A DNA stretch of 64,000 nucleotides from the NCBI RefSeq assembly GCF_003666605.1, contig NZ_RCIV01000009.1, positions 45,549 to 109,548 of the forward strand, in the 5' to 3' direction. Origin of the DNA: Propionibacterium australiense (lineage in GTDB: Bacteria > Actinomycetota > Actinomycetes > Propionibacteriales > Propionibacteriaceae). The notes beneath the pieces were generated by a model that saw nothing but the letters and a program-made list of their open reading frames with translations, was not told where the DNA came from and searched no databases. Shown in pieces: positions 49,501 to 57,421 of this stretch (positions are counted from its first letter, which is position 1; each line of letters starts with the position of its first letter). Made by a program: the position numbers and the translations under genes.

Positions 49501-52115
49501 CCGCTGATGTGGATCCTGCCCCTGACCCCGTCGGGGCACTCGTTCATGAATGCGTCGAGAACGTACATGCCCTGACGGGACAGGGCGCTGCCGTAGGGGA
49601 TGTTCTCCTCGCCGGTGTGACCGTTCATCCGATAGTGGATCGACCAGATCCCTCCCTCCGTGGCCCCGCCGAGGCTCATGAGTTCGGCACGGGGGAAGTG
49701 CGAAGCTGCCTGGGCAGGCAGGGTGCGGGCAATGAGATCACCCGAGAGCAGGACGAGCCCAAGAGTCTCATCGGGTGCCAGGCCAGCAGCCACGCGCTCG
49801 GCCAGGAGCATCTGGAACAGGGCGGGCACCGAGTTCCAGGTGTCCACCCGCCAAGCGCGCATCAGTTCAATCCAGCTACTCGGATCCTTCGCCTCGGACT
49901 CAAGGGGCAGAACGAGGCGTCCCCCGCTCGCGAAGGTCCCGAAGACGTCGTAGACGGACAGATCGAAGGACAGCTTGGACAGGCCGAGCACCGTCCGTGG
50001 AGTCGCTCCCGCGAGGCGCTGGTTGACGTCCTCGATCGTGTTCATGGCTGCGGTGTGCGTCATTACGACGCCCTTGGGCGTTCCCGTGCTGCCTGATGTG
50101 AAGATGATGTAGGCCGTATCCTCCGCCGAGCCGGCCACCGGAACCGTCCCGTCCCAGGACAGTGGGTCCAATGCGTCGACGTCGACGACGGCCAGCTGCC
50201 CGTCCGCCGCACGATAGTTCGCATCGGCTATGACCGCCCGGGGGCGGCACAGCGAGATCATCCGGCGCTGGCGCGCCGACGGCTGGTCGTGGTCGATGGG
50301 GACATAGGCCGCTCCTCTGGAGACGACGGCGAGAACCGCCGCCACCTGCCAGACGCTCTTACCCAAGACGATCGCGACCCGGTCCCCTCTGTCAACCCCG
50401 GACAGTTGCGCGTTCAGTGCTTGGACGTGGCCGGCGAGCTCACTGTAGCTGAAGCTCTCGCCGCCGCACACCAGTGCGCACGCCTCGGGCTGGCTCTGTG
50501 CCTTTTCCCAGAAACCAGTCTGGAGCGTACGGGGCGCCAGCGGGGCATCTCTCCGGTGGATCCGCTCACGCACCTGTTGTTGCCGCTCGCCCAGTTGCAC
50601 GATGTCCTCGGCATGCCAGGGCTCCTCCTCGGCGCCGAGCAGCCGCTTGAGCGCCTCTGTGAAAGCCTCCCACATAGCCTCGAGGACCGTGGGCGCGAGG
50701 ATGCCCTCTCGGACGTCCCAGTTGATGTTGCAACCGCCGGCCTCCTCGAAGGCCTGGCAGTCGATCCAGACCTGCGGTGTGCGACTGACGCCATGGACGA
50801 GTTCAAGGGCTCGTCCTTCCCTACGTCGCAGACCGGCACCCAGCGCCCCGGTGAAGACTATCGGCACGACGGCACTTCCACCTCTGGTCCGGCCGAGCTC
50901 GCGCAGTACGTCGAGGCCGCCGAACGCCGAGTGAGAAAGCTCGTCGACGAGCTGCTCCTGGGTTTTGCACACCCGCTCAAGAAAGCTGCCGGTCTCCCGG
51001 CGACTGGCGTGAACGCTCACCTCGGTGAAGTCCCCTATGATGCGCTCGACGCCCGAGAGCTCATCGCCGCGGTTCATCGAGGTGATGTTCACGCAGAACT
51101 CCGGCTGGGAGGACCAGCGCCGGATGACATCAATGTAGGCGGTCAGTAGCACATTCGAAGGTGTCACGCCGAAGGCAGCGGCCCGTTCCACCAGCAAGGC
51201 CCACTCGGCAGGGCCGCACCGCCAGCTATGACGGGTGAAGCGGACCGTCTCCCCCTCGGATCTCTGCGGGGCGGTGAGAATCGGTAATGAGGGCCTTTCC
51301 GGCATGGATTCGAGACGCCCGAGCCAGTACTCCTTCGCGCTCTCGTACTCGGCGCGCCCGGCCGGGGTCTCCTTGCGGATAGCCCGCGCAACCAGGACGT
51401 CCCTGAAGGTAGCCTGAGGCAGGGGCTCCAGCGGTTTGCCCTCGTAGATGTCCATCAGTTCCTCGACCATGGCCGAGACGCTGATGGAATCGGCGATGAT
51501 CATGTCGATCGAAAACTGCAAAATACTACACTCTTCGAACTGGAGGATCCGGAAGCAGTGAAGGGGCCAAGCTCCCAGCGGATAGCTCCGCTCTTCCATC
51601 TCGCGGCGGTAGTGCAGATGCTCCTCGTCAGGCGACTGCGGATCATGGCCACGCAGATCGATTTCCTCCAGCCGCGGCATCCTCTCGGCGGGCAGTTCCT
51701 CGGGAGGGATAACCCGCAGCGAGTCCGGGGGCAGCACGAATGCCGAGAGCATGTCGTGGCGGCGGATCAGTTCGTGCCAAGCCCTCTCCAGCCTCTCGCG
51801 CTCCACGGGCTGCGTGCGCAACTCCGCATAGCTGTGGCAGTCGGTCCCACCGAGTTCGTAGCCGGCGTGCTGGCCGGTGGTGTAGGCCCGCTGAATGTCC
51901 GTCATCTCGAAGGGCATGAAACGCGCGGCGCTATCATGCTCGATGGCTTTCTCGGCCCTCAGGTACTCAAGGATCTCGGCCTTGTGACTCCTCAGGCTCG
52001 CCAGGTCTGCTGGGCCCAGCGCGCCCTTGGGTGACCGGTAGCCCAGTCTGTCCCCGTTGGCCCATAGGGCGATGCCCCGCTGCTGGAATTCTTCAATCAG
52101 TATTGCGATGTTCAC
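46560..52115 (-). CDS. NRPS2: docking-Cy-A(MT insert)-PCP-TE
   Basis: From GTG 52115, after AGGAG with an 8-base spacer, the protein has 1851 residues. Residues 1-55 are a TubC-type N-terminal docking domain (IAILIEEFQQRGIALWANGD). Then: Cy about 65-480 (FEMTDIQRAYTTGQH; DMIIAD at about 200); A about 520-1430 (YIIFTSGSTGTPKG near 672), again FDLSVYD/WNSVP/LLSGD, cysteine-type; an embedded N-methyltransferase with an intact SAM loop VLEIGAGVGAST near 1184; PCP (AAGGDSLLMAKA near 1457); and a C-terminal TE whose nucleophile motif is GYCIGG (Cys1632). It resembles PchF, with a third cyclised, N-methylated cysteine and release. An upstream frame is open, but only this start begins at the docking domain. 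Confidence 0.93.
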   Translation of the reverse strand: MNIAILIEEFQQRGIALWANGDRLGYRSPKGALGPADLASLRSHKAEILEYLRAEKAIEHDSAARFMPFEMTDIQRAYTTGQHAGYELGGTDCHSYAELRTQPVERERLERAWHELIRRHDMLSAFVLPPDSLRVIPPEELPAERMPRLEEIDLRGHDPQSPDEEHLHYRREMEERSYPLGAWPLHCFRILQFEECSILQFSIDMIIADSISVSAMVEELMDIYEGKPLEPLPQATFRDVLVARAIRKETPAGRAEYESAKEYWLGRLESMPERPSLPILTAPQRSEGETVRFTRHSWRCGPAEWALLVERAAAFGVTPSNVLLTAYIDVIRRWSSQPEFCVNITSMNRGDELSGVERIIGDFTEVSVHASRRETGSFLERVCKTQEQLVDELSHSAFGGLDVLRELGRTRGGSAVVPIVFTGALGAGLRRREGRALELVHGVSRTPQVWIDCQAFEEAGGCNINWDVREGILAPTVLEAMWEAFTEALKRLLGAEEEPWHAEDIVQLGERQQQVRERIHRRDAPLAPRTLQTGFWEKAQSQPEACALVCGGESFSYSELAGHVQALNAQLSGVDRGDRVAIVLGKSVWQVAAVLAVVSRGAAYVPIDHDQPSARQRRMISLCRPRAVIADANYRAADGQLAVVDVDALDPLSWDGTVPVAGSAEDTAYIIFTSGSTGTPKGVVMTHTAAMNTIEDVNQRLAGATPRTVLGLSKLSFDLSVYDVFGTFASGGRLVLPLESEAKDPSSWIELMRAWRVDTWNSVPALFQMLLAERVAAGLAPDETLGLVLLSGDLIARTLPAQAASHFPRAELMSLGGATEGGIWSIHYRMNGHTGEENIPYGSALSRQGMYVLDAFMNECPDGVRGRIHISGESLASGYFDDPETTERKFFFSAKQGCRLYDTGDIGSYRPDGVIDFHGRVDTQVKINGYRVEIGEIEAVLEEHQDIGRAVVVVEEADGRKKLRAFVTPDQQQDSSAADEERADTPEVLGAALRELWSSGDTSGPDAACYAAWTKAGNEAALAALLAAFVEAGLFTEPGAVHSQEQIVARLRPDPEYRELVGRWLDMLTAEGVLQADEGGFTLTSESLEHYRMAERWNHFAAMEAQVLNSSALFEYQHYAAGTLLRQIRGELNPLDLFFPGGKTDNAHAIYAENRISKATNAAVADAVARVAEARGDRPIRVLEIGAGVGASTMYILPKLPENIAEYRFTDLSTFFLRNARESYRDYGFMSYGIFDLNAECAGQDVELGAYDVIVCANVLHNAVNIDQTFARLNQLRRPDGVIVMIEPVTELYAALISISIKMSLVEFTDVRAGGHRVFLDEEQWEGVFTRAGLRRIAEYPGKFDPLRECGQRLFVLTEPGARRIDEEELTGFLREMLPGYMVPASLTVMDAMPLSANGKIDRKALLSSFTSRQESEEQPLAAPQGGLEEQIAALWRDVLENERIGRDEDFYAAGGDSLLMAKAVTRMRQEIDALKDHSWDLIMREMLKTPTVAGIAEALGGGAVEASDPRTTADTVVAPSEARVASSSPAVSSSSVTAAGAQRLHVYGLGEDQGSCRAFFHAGTGRIKDYDLLVPALMERSPATTHVGFTSGDADEYLASPTDALIAERARLYAQDLLELDMDSYELVGYCIGGFFALETAKILTELGRQVSRVVAVSTHLCPHRIANEMLCEFAYGCVVEADPRSLGADFSIELLREGLEHILGGQNRDITDEELCALDGRYASLGSYFSACSRMSPKHRRQRIYETIKGYENDAGSARAMLEILYDVFRHSLRGTIGYRPDVYLGTVLALQPERGVDGFYPSLGGDVDWPSTVLGQLRTGIISGSHSDCLTEENYRSILAYFEQDQGD

Positions 52116-52167
52116 TGGGAGCTCTCCTGACATTTTCGAAATCACGAGCGAGTCGCTCTGGGGACCG

Positions 52168-53250
52168 TCATCTGGGCGCGCCATCTGGCATCTGCTCTGT
52201 GAGGTGCGCAAGGGAAAGGAACCGGGGGGGTGTCTCAGCACCCAACGGTTCGGCCGGGCCCATGAGCTGGCCAGCATAGGCCCACACCGCGCAGAGGGTC
52301 AGCATGTACTCGGCCTCGCGGGCCCGAGCCGCCGGGCTACCCGTCTCCTGACGGAGCGCATCGAGGAATCTGGCAACGGCTGAGGGCCAGATGCGCTCAA
52401 ACTGGCAGCGCCTGGTCACCTCGGTCTCGACGGCGAGGCTCTCATGCAACCGGACGGTGCTCAGGGCCTCGTCGGCCTCGATCTCCAGGAGACCCTCCGT
52501 AGTACGCGGGGTTGTGACATTGGGATGCCAGATGATCTGCCCATCGGTCTCGGTCAGCACGAGATTGCCCGCCACCGTGAAAACGGTGATCCGATGGCCC
52601 ACATGGGCGAAATCATCGGGGTCGAGAGGATTCATCCGATTGACGACGCGGAGGCTCACGGGGACACCCCTGAAGGATCCGCCCAGCTGCGTAAACACGC
52701 CGGCGACGGTGCCCTGCGCCTGGACCTCCCAAGGCGTGAAACCACCAGTGATCCGACCGACGAGGTCGATCATCGAGAAGAGGAAGTGGATGCTGCACTC
52801 GGCCTCGACGCCAAGGATCCCGTGGTCCTCGCGCAGGACCCGCGCCATCTCCAGATAGCTCGCAATGGTGGGGCTGTGACGGTAGAAGGGGTTGATGAAG
52901 AAGGCGCCGCCGCTCCTGGCTGCCTCGCGATAGCACTCCACCGCGTCGTCGCGGTGGATCGGATGCTCGAGAACCACGTGCCGACCGTCCGCAAGAAAAC
53001 GCCTGGCCAGCTGGGAGCCCTTGCCACCCACGATGCCCGAGCGGACCACCACGCAAGCCATATCAAACTCGGGCAGTTCCTCAATCGTGGTAAACAGCGG
53101 CAACCGCTGCTGGCTGGCGAAGGCGCGGGACTGCTCGCTCCCGCGCGAGAGTATACCGACCAGTTCGTAGTGCTCGGGAAGTCGACGGACACCCGCCACG
53201 TAGACACGGCCGAAGGTGGTTCCGCACACGACCACGCGTGTTCTGTTCAT
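52168..53250 (-). CDS. Thiazolinyl imide reductase (Irp3/PchG/YbtU family)
   Basis: The 360-residue protein starts MNRTRVVVCGTTFGRVYVAG, the typical opening of the Irp3/PchG family, a variant Rossmann start of a Gfo/Idh-type enzyme. EHPIHRDDAVECY corresponds to the EHP/EKP cofactor-site region. It reduces one thiazoline ring to thiazolidine with NADPH while the chain is still bound to the synthetase. It overlaps the upstream reductase-like gene by 4 bases (ATGA), and NRPS2 begins 52 bases downstream. Confidence 0.9.
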   Translation of the reverse strand: MNRTRVVVCGTTFGRVYVAGVRRLPEHYELVGILSRGSEQSRAFASQQRLPLFTTIEELPEFDMACVVVRSGIVGGKGSQLARRFLADGRHVVLEHPIHRDDAVECYREAARSGGAFFINPFYRHSPTIASYLEMARVLREDHGILGVEAECSIHFLFSMIDLVGRITGGFTPWEVQAQGTVAGVFTQLGGSFRGVPVSLRVVNRMNPLDPDDFAHVGHRITVFTVAGNLVLTETDGQIIWHPNVTTPRTTEGLLEIEADEALSTVRLHESLAVETEVTRRCQFERIWPSAVARFLDALRQETGSPAARAREAEYMLTLCAVWAYAGQLMGPAEPLGAETPPRFLSLAHLTEQMPDGAPR

Positions 53251-54524
53251 AATGTGCCTTCCTTCTCGGGCAGAGCACGATCACCAGCGCCCGGACCGGA
53301 GCGCGATGGTTCGGTGAGGGACGAGGCCCGGCGGGGAGGGGCGCACAGGAACCCGGACTCGACCGCCCCAGCATGCTGATGGCGTTCTGTCATCAGCTCG
53401 TCCGGCCCACTCTCGCTTAGCCGCATGCCAGCCTGCCGCAGCGCGCCCATCACCGATTCGACATCCAGGAAGCGGTAGGCCCAGTGGGCTCCCGGGGGGC
53501 AGCCGGTCTCGAGTGCATGGAGCACGGTCTGCGCGAGCACGACTGCCGTCAGCTCGCTGCTGTCATCGGAGCACACGGCTACAGAACTCCGCTTGAGCAC
53601 GCCCGCCGTGTGTCCGCGCGCGCTCACCTGCATGGCGAACCAGTTCTTCTTACCCTCATCTAGCCTCGACTTGGCGCCGTCGATCTGTGCGAACAGTCCC
53701 ATGAGCTCTTCGGGCTCACCACTCTCGCTGAGGCTCATGGCCTTCAAGAGCAGCTGCTGTGAAGCTTGGTCGGGGATCACTAGGAATCCGGCTAGCTGTG
53801 CGATGGCACAGTCACGAACTACCCTGTACAGCTCGTCGGTGACGAAGGGAGAACGTAGATTCTCCGGTTCCTGCGGGAAGGAGGCGGTGTCCTGCATCTG
53901 CCAGTCGCTCTCGACATGGGGGCAGACACGCCCCTCTACCAGCATCTGACCAGGATGACCGTATCCGTCGCGGGTGCTGAGGATGACGTCAGCGAAACCG
54001 GCGACTCCGCCCTGTTCCCTTCCGCCGCAGCAGACGACCGCTGTGGTGCACTCGTCGAAGGACCCCGCCAGATGCCTCGTCAGGAGGCCCGCCAGTCCGG
54101 GAGTGCAGCCCGCATTGATGATGCTGGGGCAGACCCCCGCGTAGTGCTCGAAGCAATTCCCCCCGAAGGGATCGACGTAGATTACATCTGCAGGCAGCGC
54201 AGCGGCGACACGGTCCTTGATTAGGTACGAGGGCCCAGCGCAGTTCACCACCACCGCGCAGCCTCGGGCGAACTCGCGCACGCTGTCTGCCTTGTGAGCG
54301 TCGACGAAGAGGGTGTCCCCATCGGGCGTTCTCCTGGTCCTGTTACCGCAGATGACCTCACACCCCTCGGCGCACAGGAGTTCGTGTAGAGCCCTACCGA
54401 CGGCTCCGTGCGAACCGATGACACCGATTCGACGTCCTCGAGCACTGCTCCCCACATTGACTCCTTCACACATCAGCAACTGAGCGACGGACGCATCGGT
54501 TGCGGCGAACTCAAACCCAGTCAT
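53247..54524 (-). CDS. Saccharopine-dehydrogenase-like reductase
   Basis: From ATG 54524 the protein has 425 residues. A Rossmann start (RRIGVIGSHGAVGRALHELL) and AVVVNCAGPSYLIKDRVAAA fit the saccharopine dehydrogenase NADP-binding family. A second domain with NAGCTPGLAGLLTRHLAGS follows. The last 50 residues are divergent. The substrate is unknown; proteins of this fold occur in some thiazoline siderophore clusters without a defined role. It is the first gene of the downstream unit, and an iron box lies 39 bases ahead of its ATG. Confidence 0.75.
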   Translation of the reverse strand: MTGFEFAATDASVAQLLMCEGVNVGSSARGRRIGVIGSHGAVGRALHELLCAEGCEVICGNRTRRTPDGDTLFVDAHKADSVREFARGCAVVVNCAGPSYLIKDRVAAALPADVIYVDPFGGNCFEHYAGVCPSIINAGCTPGLAGLLTRHLAGSFDECTTAVVCCGGREQGGVAGFADVILSTRDGYGHPGQMLVEGRVCPHVESDWQMQDTASFPQEPENLRSPFVTDELYRVVRDCAIAQLAGFLVIPDQASQQLLLKAMSLSESGEPEELMGLFAQIDGAKSRLDEGKKNWFAMQVSARGHTAGVLKRSSVAVCSDDSSELTAVVLAQTVLHALETGCPPGAHWAYRFLDVESVMGALRQAGMRLSESGPDELMTERHQHAGAVESGFLCAPPRRASSLTEPSRSGPGAGDRALPEKEGTL

Positions 54525-54562
54525 CCGCTTCCCCTGAAACGAAGAGGCAGTCTGGACATAAG

Positions 54563-54581
54563 TTATGTAAACCTTACCTAA
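54563..54581 (-). promoter_or_regulatory. IdeR/DtxR iron box upstream of the NRPS unit
   Basis: The reverse strand reads TTAGGTAAGGTTTACATAA, which matches 15 of 19 positions of the DtxR/IdeR consensus TTAGGTTAGGCTAACCTAA. It lies 39 bases before the start at 54524. The surrounding region, 54525-54817, has no gene and is less GC-rich than its flanks, consistent with a promoter. The downstream unit (54524 to 35706) should be repressed when iron is plentiful. Confidence 0.8.
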
Positions 54582-54817
54582 GCTCAACGCCGCCGTCAAC
54601 AGCGTCTCAGATAGCCCCGCAAGCCCAGCAGGATTCCATAAAGATCCAATTCACAAGGTATTTCATTGTTCATACGCAATAGCGCAGAGATCACCTCCCA
54701 GCGCCACGCGAATACGGTTAACGCGTTTCGAGAAGAGCGCTAAAGGATCGGCTCGCCCGTCATGACAGTCGGTGCGCAGGCGGTTGCCCACGCCCCGAGT
54801 CCTCGACACGGACCCGT

Positions 54818-56176
54818 TCAACCTCGTTTGACATGCGAATCCAGCAGCTCCTCGAGGCGCCCGGGGACGAAACCCGTCGCCATAACCCTGGCCAGGTCAA
54901 GTCTCGAGTTCCGCGGCCTGCGTGCCGAGCGAGGGTGCTCTTGCCGGTACTGCTCGGAGGAGATCCGCTGCACGTCATCTGCCGATCTGGCGCATCGCTC
55001 GAAGACGAGGGAAGCGATGTCGGCCCAGGAGACAACCGGGCCATCGTCGGTGACGTGATATGTGCCGTACGGGGCATGGTGCTCGAGAAGATGCACGATC
55101 GCCCGGGCGAGTGTATGGGCGGAGGTGAGACGCCCGAACTGGTCATCCACCACACGGGGGCACTCTCCACGTCGGGCGAGTGCGATCATCGAGTCGACGA
55201 AATTCCTCCCCTCTCCGACCACCCATGAAGTGCGAATCGTGTACTGCCGCCCCCAGGTCGCGGCGAGTCGTTCCCCGGCCGCCTTGGTCGCCCCGTAAAA
55301 GTTCAACGGCCCAACCGGATCGTCCTCTCCGTACCAACCCTGCTTCTGGCCGTCGAAGACGTAGTCGCTGGATACGGTCACCAGGACAGACCCGGCACGG
55401 CGCGCGATCCGGGCCAACTCGCCGATGGCCGTGACATTCGTCAGCCAGGCCTCCTGTCGGTCGAGTTCGGCGCCATCAGCGCTTGTATAGGCGGCCGCGT
55501 TGATGATGCACTCGGCGCCCTCGAGGAGGGCGTGGTCCAGATCCGCCAGATCGCACTCATCACGGGCGAACGCGCGTGCCCCCGGGAGAACCTCTTGGAG
55601 GGCACGTCCCAGCTGACCCTCAGCACCCAGGATCACCGTAGTGGACGCATCGAGCGGGGCCTGGGATCCGGTGTCGGACCCCGGCTCGGGGCTTGGTTCG
55701 ACCTGGATCGGCCACTCGACGCCGAGACTCGGGTCGCCGGGATCTATCGCAGGCGGGAGCACCGACTGTTCACCGTCGGTGCATTGACTGGCCAGGAAGG
55801 AGTAGATCGTGCCGTCGACCAGCGCCTGGTAGCCGTCACCGACCCCGCGCGGCACGTAGACCGCGTCACCCGGGCGAACCTCCCGGGTGACGACTCGACC
55901 GTGCTCCGATCCGTCTCTAAGGTCCACCCACATCCCAAAGGCACGGCCGCTCGCGACCGAGACGATCCTGTCTCGTGGCTCGACGTGGATTCCGTGAACG
56001 GCACCCGCCTTAGGGCAAAAGGACAGACTGTGTTGGTTCGGGGAGAAGTCCGGGACACCGGCTGCAGCCATCTGCGCGTGGTCCCAGTTCTCGTGTGACC
56101 AGCCGCCCCGATCCGCTCGTGTTTGCGACTCCACCATGAGTAGCCCGGGGATCTCTGTGTGTCTCACCGTGATCAT
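54818..56176 (-). CDS. RmlC-RmlD fusion (dTDP-4-keto-6-deoxysugar epimerase/reductase)
   Basis: The 452-residue protein has two domains. Residues 1-170 are an RmlC-type cupin (QHSLSFCPKAGAVHGIHVEP, with the catalytic His). The usual RGLH reads HGIH here, so the Arg is replaced. Residues about 185-452 are an RmlD-type short-chain reductase (TTVILGAEGQLGRALQEVL, SSDYVFDG, FYGATKAAGE with the YxxxK pair). Together they convert dTDP-4-keto-6-deoxyglucose to dTDP-L-rhamnose. RmlA and RmlB are not in the window. The ATG directly abuts the stop of the glycosyltransferase. Confidence 0.85.
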   Translation of the reverse strand: MITVRHTEIPGLLMVESQTRADRGGWSHENWDHAQMAAAGVPDFSPNQHSLSFCPKAGAVHGIHVEPRDRIVSVASGRAFGMWVDLRDGSEHGRVVTREVRPGDAVYVPRGVGDGYQALVDGTIYSFLASQCTDGEQSVLPPAIDPGDPSLGVEWPIQVEPSPEPGSDTGSQAPLDASTTVILGAEGQLGRALQEVLPGARAFARDECDLADLDHALLEGAECIINAAAYTSADGAELDRQEAWLTNVTAIGELARIARRAGSVLVTVSSDYVFDGQKQGWYGEDDPVGPLNFYGATKAAGERLAATWGRQYTIRTSWVVGEGRNFVDSMIALARRGECPRVVDDQFGRLTSAHTLARAIVHLLEHHAPYGTYHVTDDGPVVSWADIASLVFERCARSADDVQRISSEQYRQEHPRSARRPRNSRLDLARVMATGFVPGRLEELLDSHVKRG

Positions 56177-57421
56177 TCACTGTCCGTTCTCGCCGATGGC
56201 CTTTTCAGAGGCGTCCCTGAAGCCTGCGGTGAGACCGAGCAGGACCTCGACTGCCTCGTCGACCCCCTGCTCCGCCTTCAGGCGCGGAGCGAGCCCCCGA
56301 GCCGCCTCATCGTGGTCACCACTGAGTAGCTCGTCCATGCGTACGGCGAGCATCCGCCGAGTAAGCTCCCCCCGCTGGGCGTCGATGTAGGCCGGACCGG
56401 CACCGTTGCGGTGCACGGCCTGAGCATGGAACTGCTGGTCGCCACCGAAAGCGACCGTCATGACTGGGACACCCGCGCGCAGCGCGGCCCCGATGGTGCC
56501 CACTCCCCCATGGCTGATCACACCCCGACAGCGCCCGAGCACGGCCTCGAAGGGCACCCGCGCGAGGCTAAGAAGCCCGTCCTCCTCACCGCGGGGATGC
56601 TCCGGTTCCACGATGATCGCCCGCTGCCGACGTTCGACCAAGAGCTCACGGACCCAAACGCGGGCCCTCGGCAGCTGCGAGGAGGCCACACTGCCGAAGC
56701 TGACCAGCAGTGGTGCCTCCCCGTTGCCCAGGAAGTCCTCGACCTCCTCGTCAAGATGCTCGGGGTCCTGGGGACGGCACAGCCATTCCCCGGTCACGTG
56801 GACCCGTTCGCCCCAGGCCGGGTCCGGCGGACTGAGAGTGGGGCTGAACTGGTAGAGCGTGGCGTCAGGCCGGCAGGGGCAGAAGCGCGGCAGGCGCAGA
56901 CGACGCCGCCAGGCCCCCATCACAGGGGCCATGGCCCAGACCATCATGAGATTCGATGCGCGATGCCAGGCGGTTGCCCGCCAGCTCCCATCGTTGCGTC
57001 GCGGGTCGACCAGGCTGTAGCGACGGCCCGGTTCGGTCGGATAGGCCAAGACGCGCAAGCAGGGCACCCCAGCCGCCGCCGAGAGCAGACGCGCCATCTC
57101 GGTGAACTGATTGTGCAGAACGACGTCGATCCCGTCCATGGCCCCCTCGAGTGCCTCGAAAACGGCCGGTTCGCCCATCATCTCGCGGAAACCTCGGACC
57201 GCGTCCAGCACCCCCTTGGTGTCCCCCAACAGCCGCCTCATGAGCCGCTGGCAGTCGCCGGGCAGAGGAAGATAGTCGATCCCCTCGGTCTGCACGCGGG
57301 TGGCGAAGTCCTCGAAACCTGCGAGCACCAGTTCGTGGCCGCGTTCAGCCAAGCGCTGTCCCAGCGCGATGAAGGGAATGACGTCGCCCTCAGAACCCAG
57401 AACGGCGGCAAGCGCCCTCAT
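56177..57421 (-). CDS. GT1 glycosyltransferase (macrolide/glycopeptide GtfB type)
   Basis: The 414-residue protein starts MRALAAVLGSEGDVIPFIAL, which matches the GSxGDVxP opening of antibiotic-type GT-B enzymes. The donor site is GVISHGGVGTIGAALRAG followed by FGGDQQFHAQAV. There is no signal peptide. Such enzymes transfer a deoxysugar from a dTDP donor to a natural product. The RmlC-RmlD gene directly after it points to L-rhamnose or a related sugar. The ATG overlaps the acetyltransferase stop by 4 bases. Confidence 0.87.
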   Translation of the reverse strand: MRALAAVLGSEGDVIPFIALGQRLAERGHELVLAGFEDFATRVQTEGIDYLPLPGDCQRLMRRLLGDTKGVLDAVRGFREMMGEPAVFEALEGAMDGIDVVLHNQFTEMARLLSAAAGVPCLRVLAYPTEPGRRYSLVDPRRNDGSWRATAWHRASNLMMVWAMAPVMGAWRRRLRLPRFCPCRPDATLYQFSPTLSPPDPAWGERVHVTGEWLCRPQDPEHLDEEVEDFLGNGEAPLLVSFGSVASSQLPRARVWVRELLVERRQRAIIVEPEHPRGEEDGLLSLARVPFEAVLGRCRGVISHGGVGTIGAALRAGVPVMTVAFGGDQQFHAQAVHRNGAGPAYIDAQRGELTRRMLAVRMDELLSGDHDEAARGLAPRLKAEQGVDEAVEVLLGLTAGFRDASEKAIGENGQ

